From: Notospermus geniculatus
Taxonomy: Eukaryota; Nemertea; Pilidiophora; Heteronemertea; Lineidae
Length of the DNA stretch: 64,000 bases
Assembly (NCBI GenBank): GCA_002633025.1
Contig: NMRB01000081.1
Coordinates: 107,730 to 171,729 of the forward strand
Direction: 5' to 3'
The notes under the pieces are model-generated. The model was not told where the DNA came from. It searched no databases and saw only the letters and a program-made list of their open reading frames with translations. The position numbers and the translations under genes were made by a program. Shown here in pieces: positions 63,115-64,000 of the stretch (position 1 is its first letter; every line of letters begins with the position of its first letter).

Positions 63115-64000
63115 GCCATGAAAATAAGCGCCAGTTTTGCTCTGAAGTTGTTTGAATAATGACCTTTCCAACAAAGATGGTGGCCTTTCTAGTTCTCCCA
63201 CATGACGTCATGGCCATTCATTGTCCAAGCGTGATATAACACTACCAAACGCATCCTCTCAGACAATTTCTTTACCAAACTTTTGTTCCGAAGGTCCGCT
63301 TATGACCAGTTTAACGTACCAGTGGCCATTGAATGGTCTTAAACTTCTGACGTCATATGGTGAGAACAGACCGCCATCTTTGTTGGAAATTTCTGCAGAA
63401 GAATGGATGACCGATTGAATGATGAAGTGGAAACGTTGTTTCATTGCCTTGACGGCCAATCTCGAAGAAGAATGCGAGTGGTCCACCATTATCCTTGCAC
63501 GATATCGGTGAAATCGAGCCCCACTTGTAATGAGGGCGTCTCTTAGTTCTGGCGTTCTGTCTCTCATTACCTGATCAAGACAACGCCAGGATTAGGGATT
63601 GACACCTGTGTCCACAAACCTTCAGATCCGAGGATGGATGTTCAGAAGTGAAGGCAGGGAAAAATCAACATGGGTCTGATGATCCATCTATACGGCAATA
63701 CATACGGCATTATACACTGAAACCCTGTGCGACGCGGCGAGAATTTTAACAATTGGCGCTGTCAGTCAGTTGACCAATAGGTGTCACTACGGCACAACCC
63801 AATGCCTAGCGGACCCATTCACGGTTGACTGAGCACCAATCAGGAACATTTTCTATTGTATTGGTCCGCTAGAACTTTGCTGCCATCTTTTGGCGATAAG
63901 CGCGGCTGACCGCTACTATTTTCCTTAACTCTAAGGTTTACCTTTAGCTATTGTTTGCAGGGCAGAATACAAAAGCTTAGAGTGGACCATAGAGTAAAGG
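63115..64000. other. 3' flank of GPCR unit 2, continuing past the window
   Basis: It parallels 58427-59680 (minus the MITE at 58624 and the extra M1 copies) up to the last base, GAGTGGACCATAGAGTAAAGG. The duplication has not ended at the window edge, so further copies are possible. Confidence 0.7.
63752..63930. mobile_element. MITE family M1 copy in GPCR unit 2
   Basis: AATTGGCGCTGTCAGTCAGTTGACCAATAGGTGTCACTACGG to GCTGCCATCTTTTGGCGATAAGCGCGGCTGACCGCTACTATT. It is the counterpart of the last M1 copy at about 59427-59600. Confidence 0.75.

Overview
This window is nuclear DNA from an invertebrate animal, probably a deuterostome such as an echinoderm, hemichordate or cephalochordate. The genes are split by GT-AG introns. 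Short palindromes such as TAGGCCTA and TACATGTA are scattered everywhere. Dozens of small foldback transposons (MITEs), tRNA-derived SINEs and a LINE remnant fill introns and intergenic DNA. Single N bases and one 124-base N gap mark it as a draft assembly. Exons were found by reading splice sites, keeping intron phase and recognising protein families. No database search was run, so the species is not determined.

Layout. 0-4.1 kb: two convergent genes for small secreted cysteine-rich peptides of cystine-knot (knottin/ICK) type. One is complete in three exons on the minus strand. The other is seen mainly as its terminal exon on the plus strand. 4.1-13.1 kb: repeats, with no gene recognised. 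13.1-21.7 kb (+): a complete 13-exon FRRS1-type ferric-chelate reductase (Reeler, DOMON, cytochrome b561). 23.6-28.7 kb (-): NDC1, a transmembrane nucleoporin, lacking its N-terminal exons. 30.2-32.0 kb (+): a TAX1BP3/TIP-1-like single-PDZ protein with an added glutamine-rich tail. 35.8-37.3 kb (-): holocytochrome c synthase HCCS. 40.8-46.0 kb (+): SKP2, an F-box/LRR protein. 48.1-54.5 kb (-): KRI1, a ribosome-biogenesis factor, complete in 16 exons. 54.7-57.0 kb: a dense block of inverted repeats and 15-bp arrays. 57.1-64.0 kb: a tandem duplication carrying two nearly identical single-exon rhodopsin-type GPCRs, each disabled by a different lesion.

The housekeeping genes (NDC1, HCCS, SKP2, KRI1) are unrelated in function and do not form a pathway. 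The points of most interest are the knottin pair, the reciprocally broken GPCR pair (which also supplies a clean empty site dating a MITE insertion), the end-to-end array of different foldback elements sharing tip sequences, and several nested transposon insertions with readable target-site duplications.
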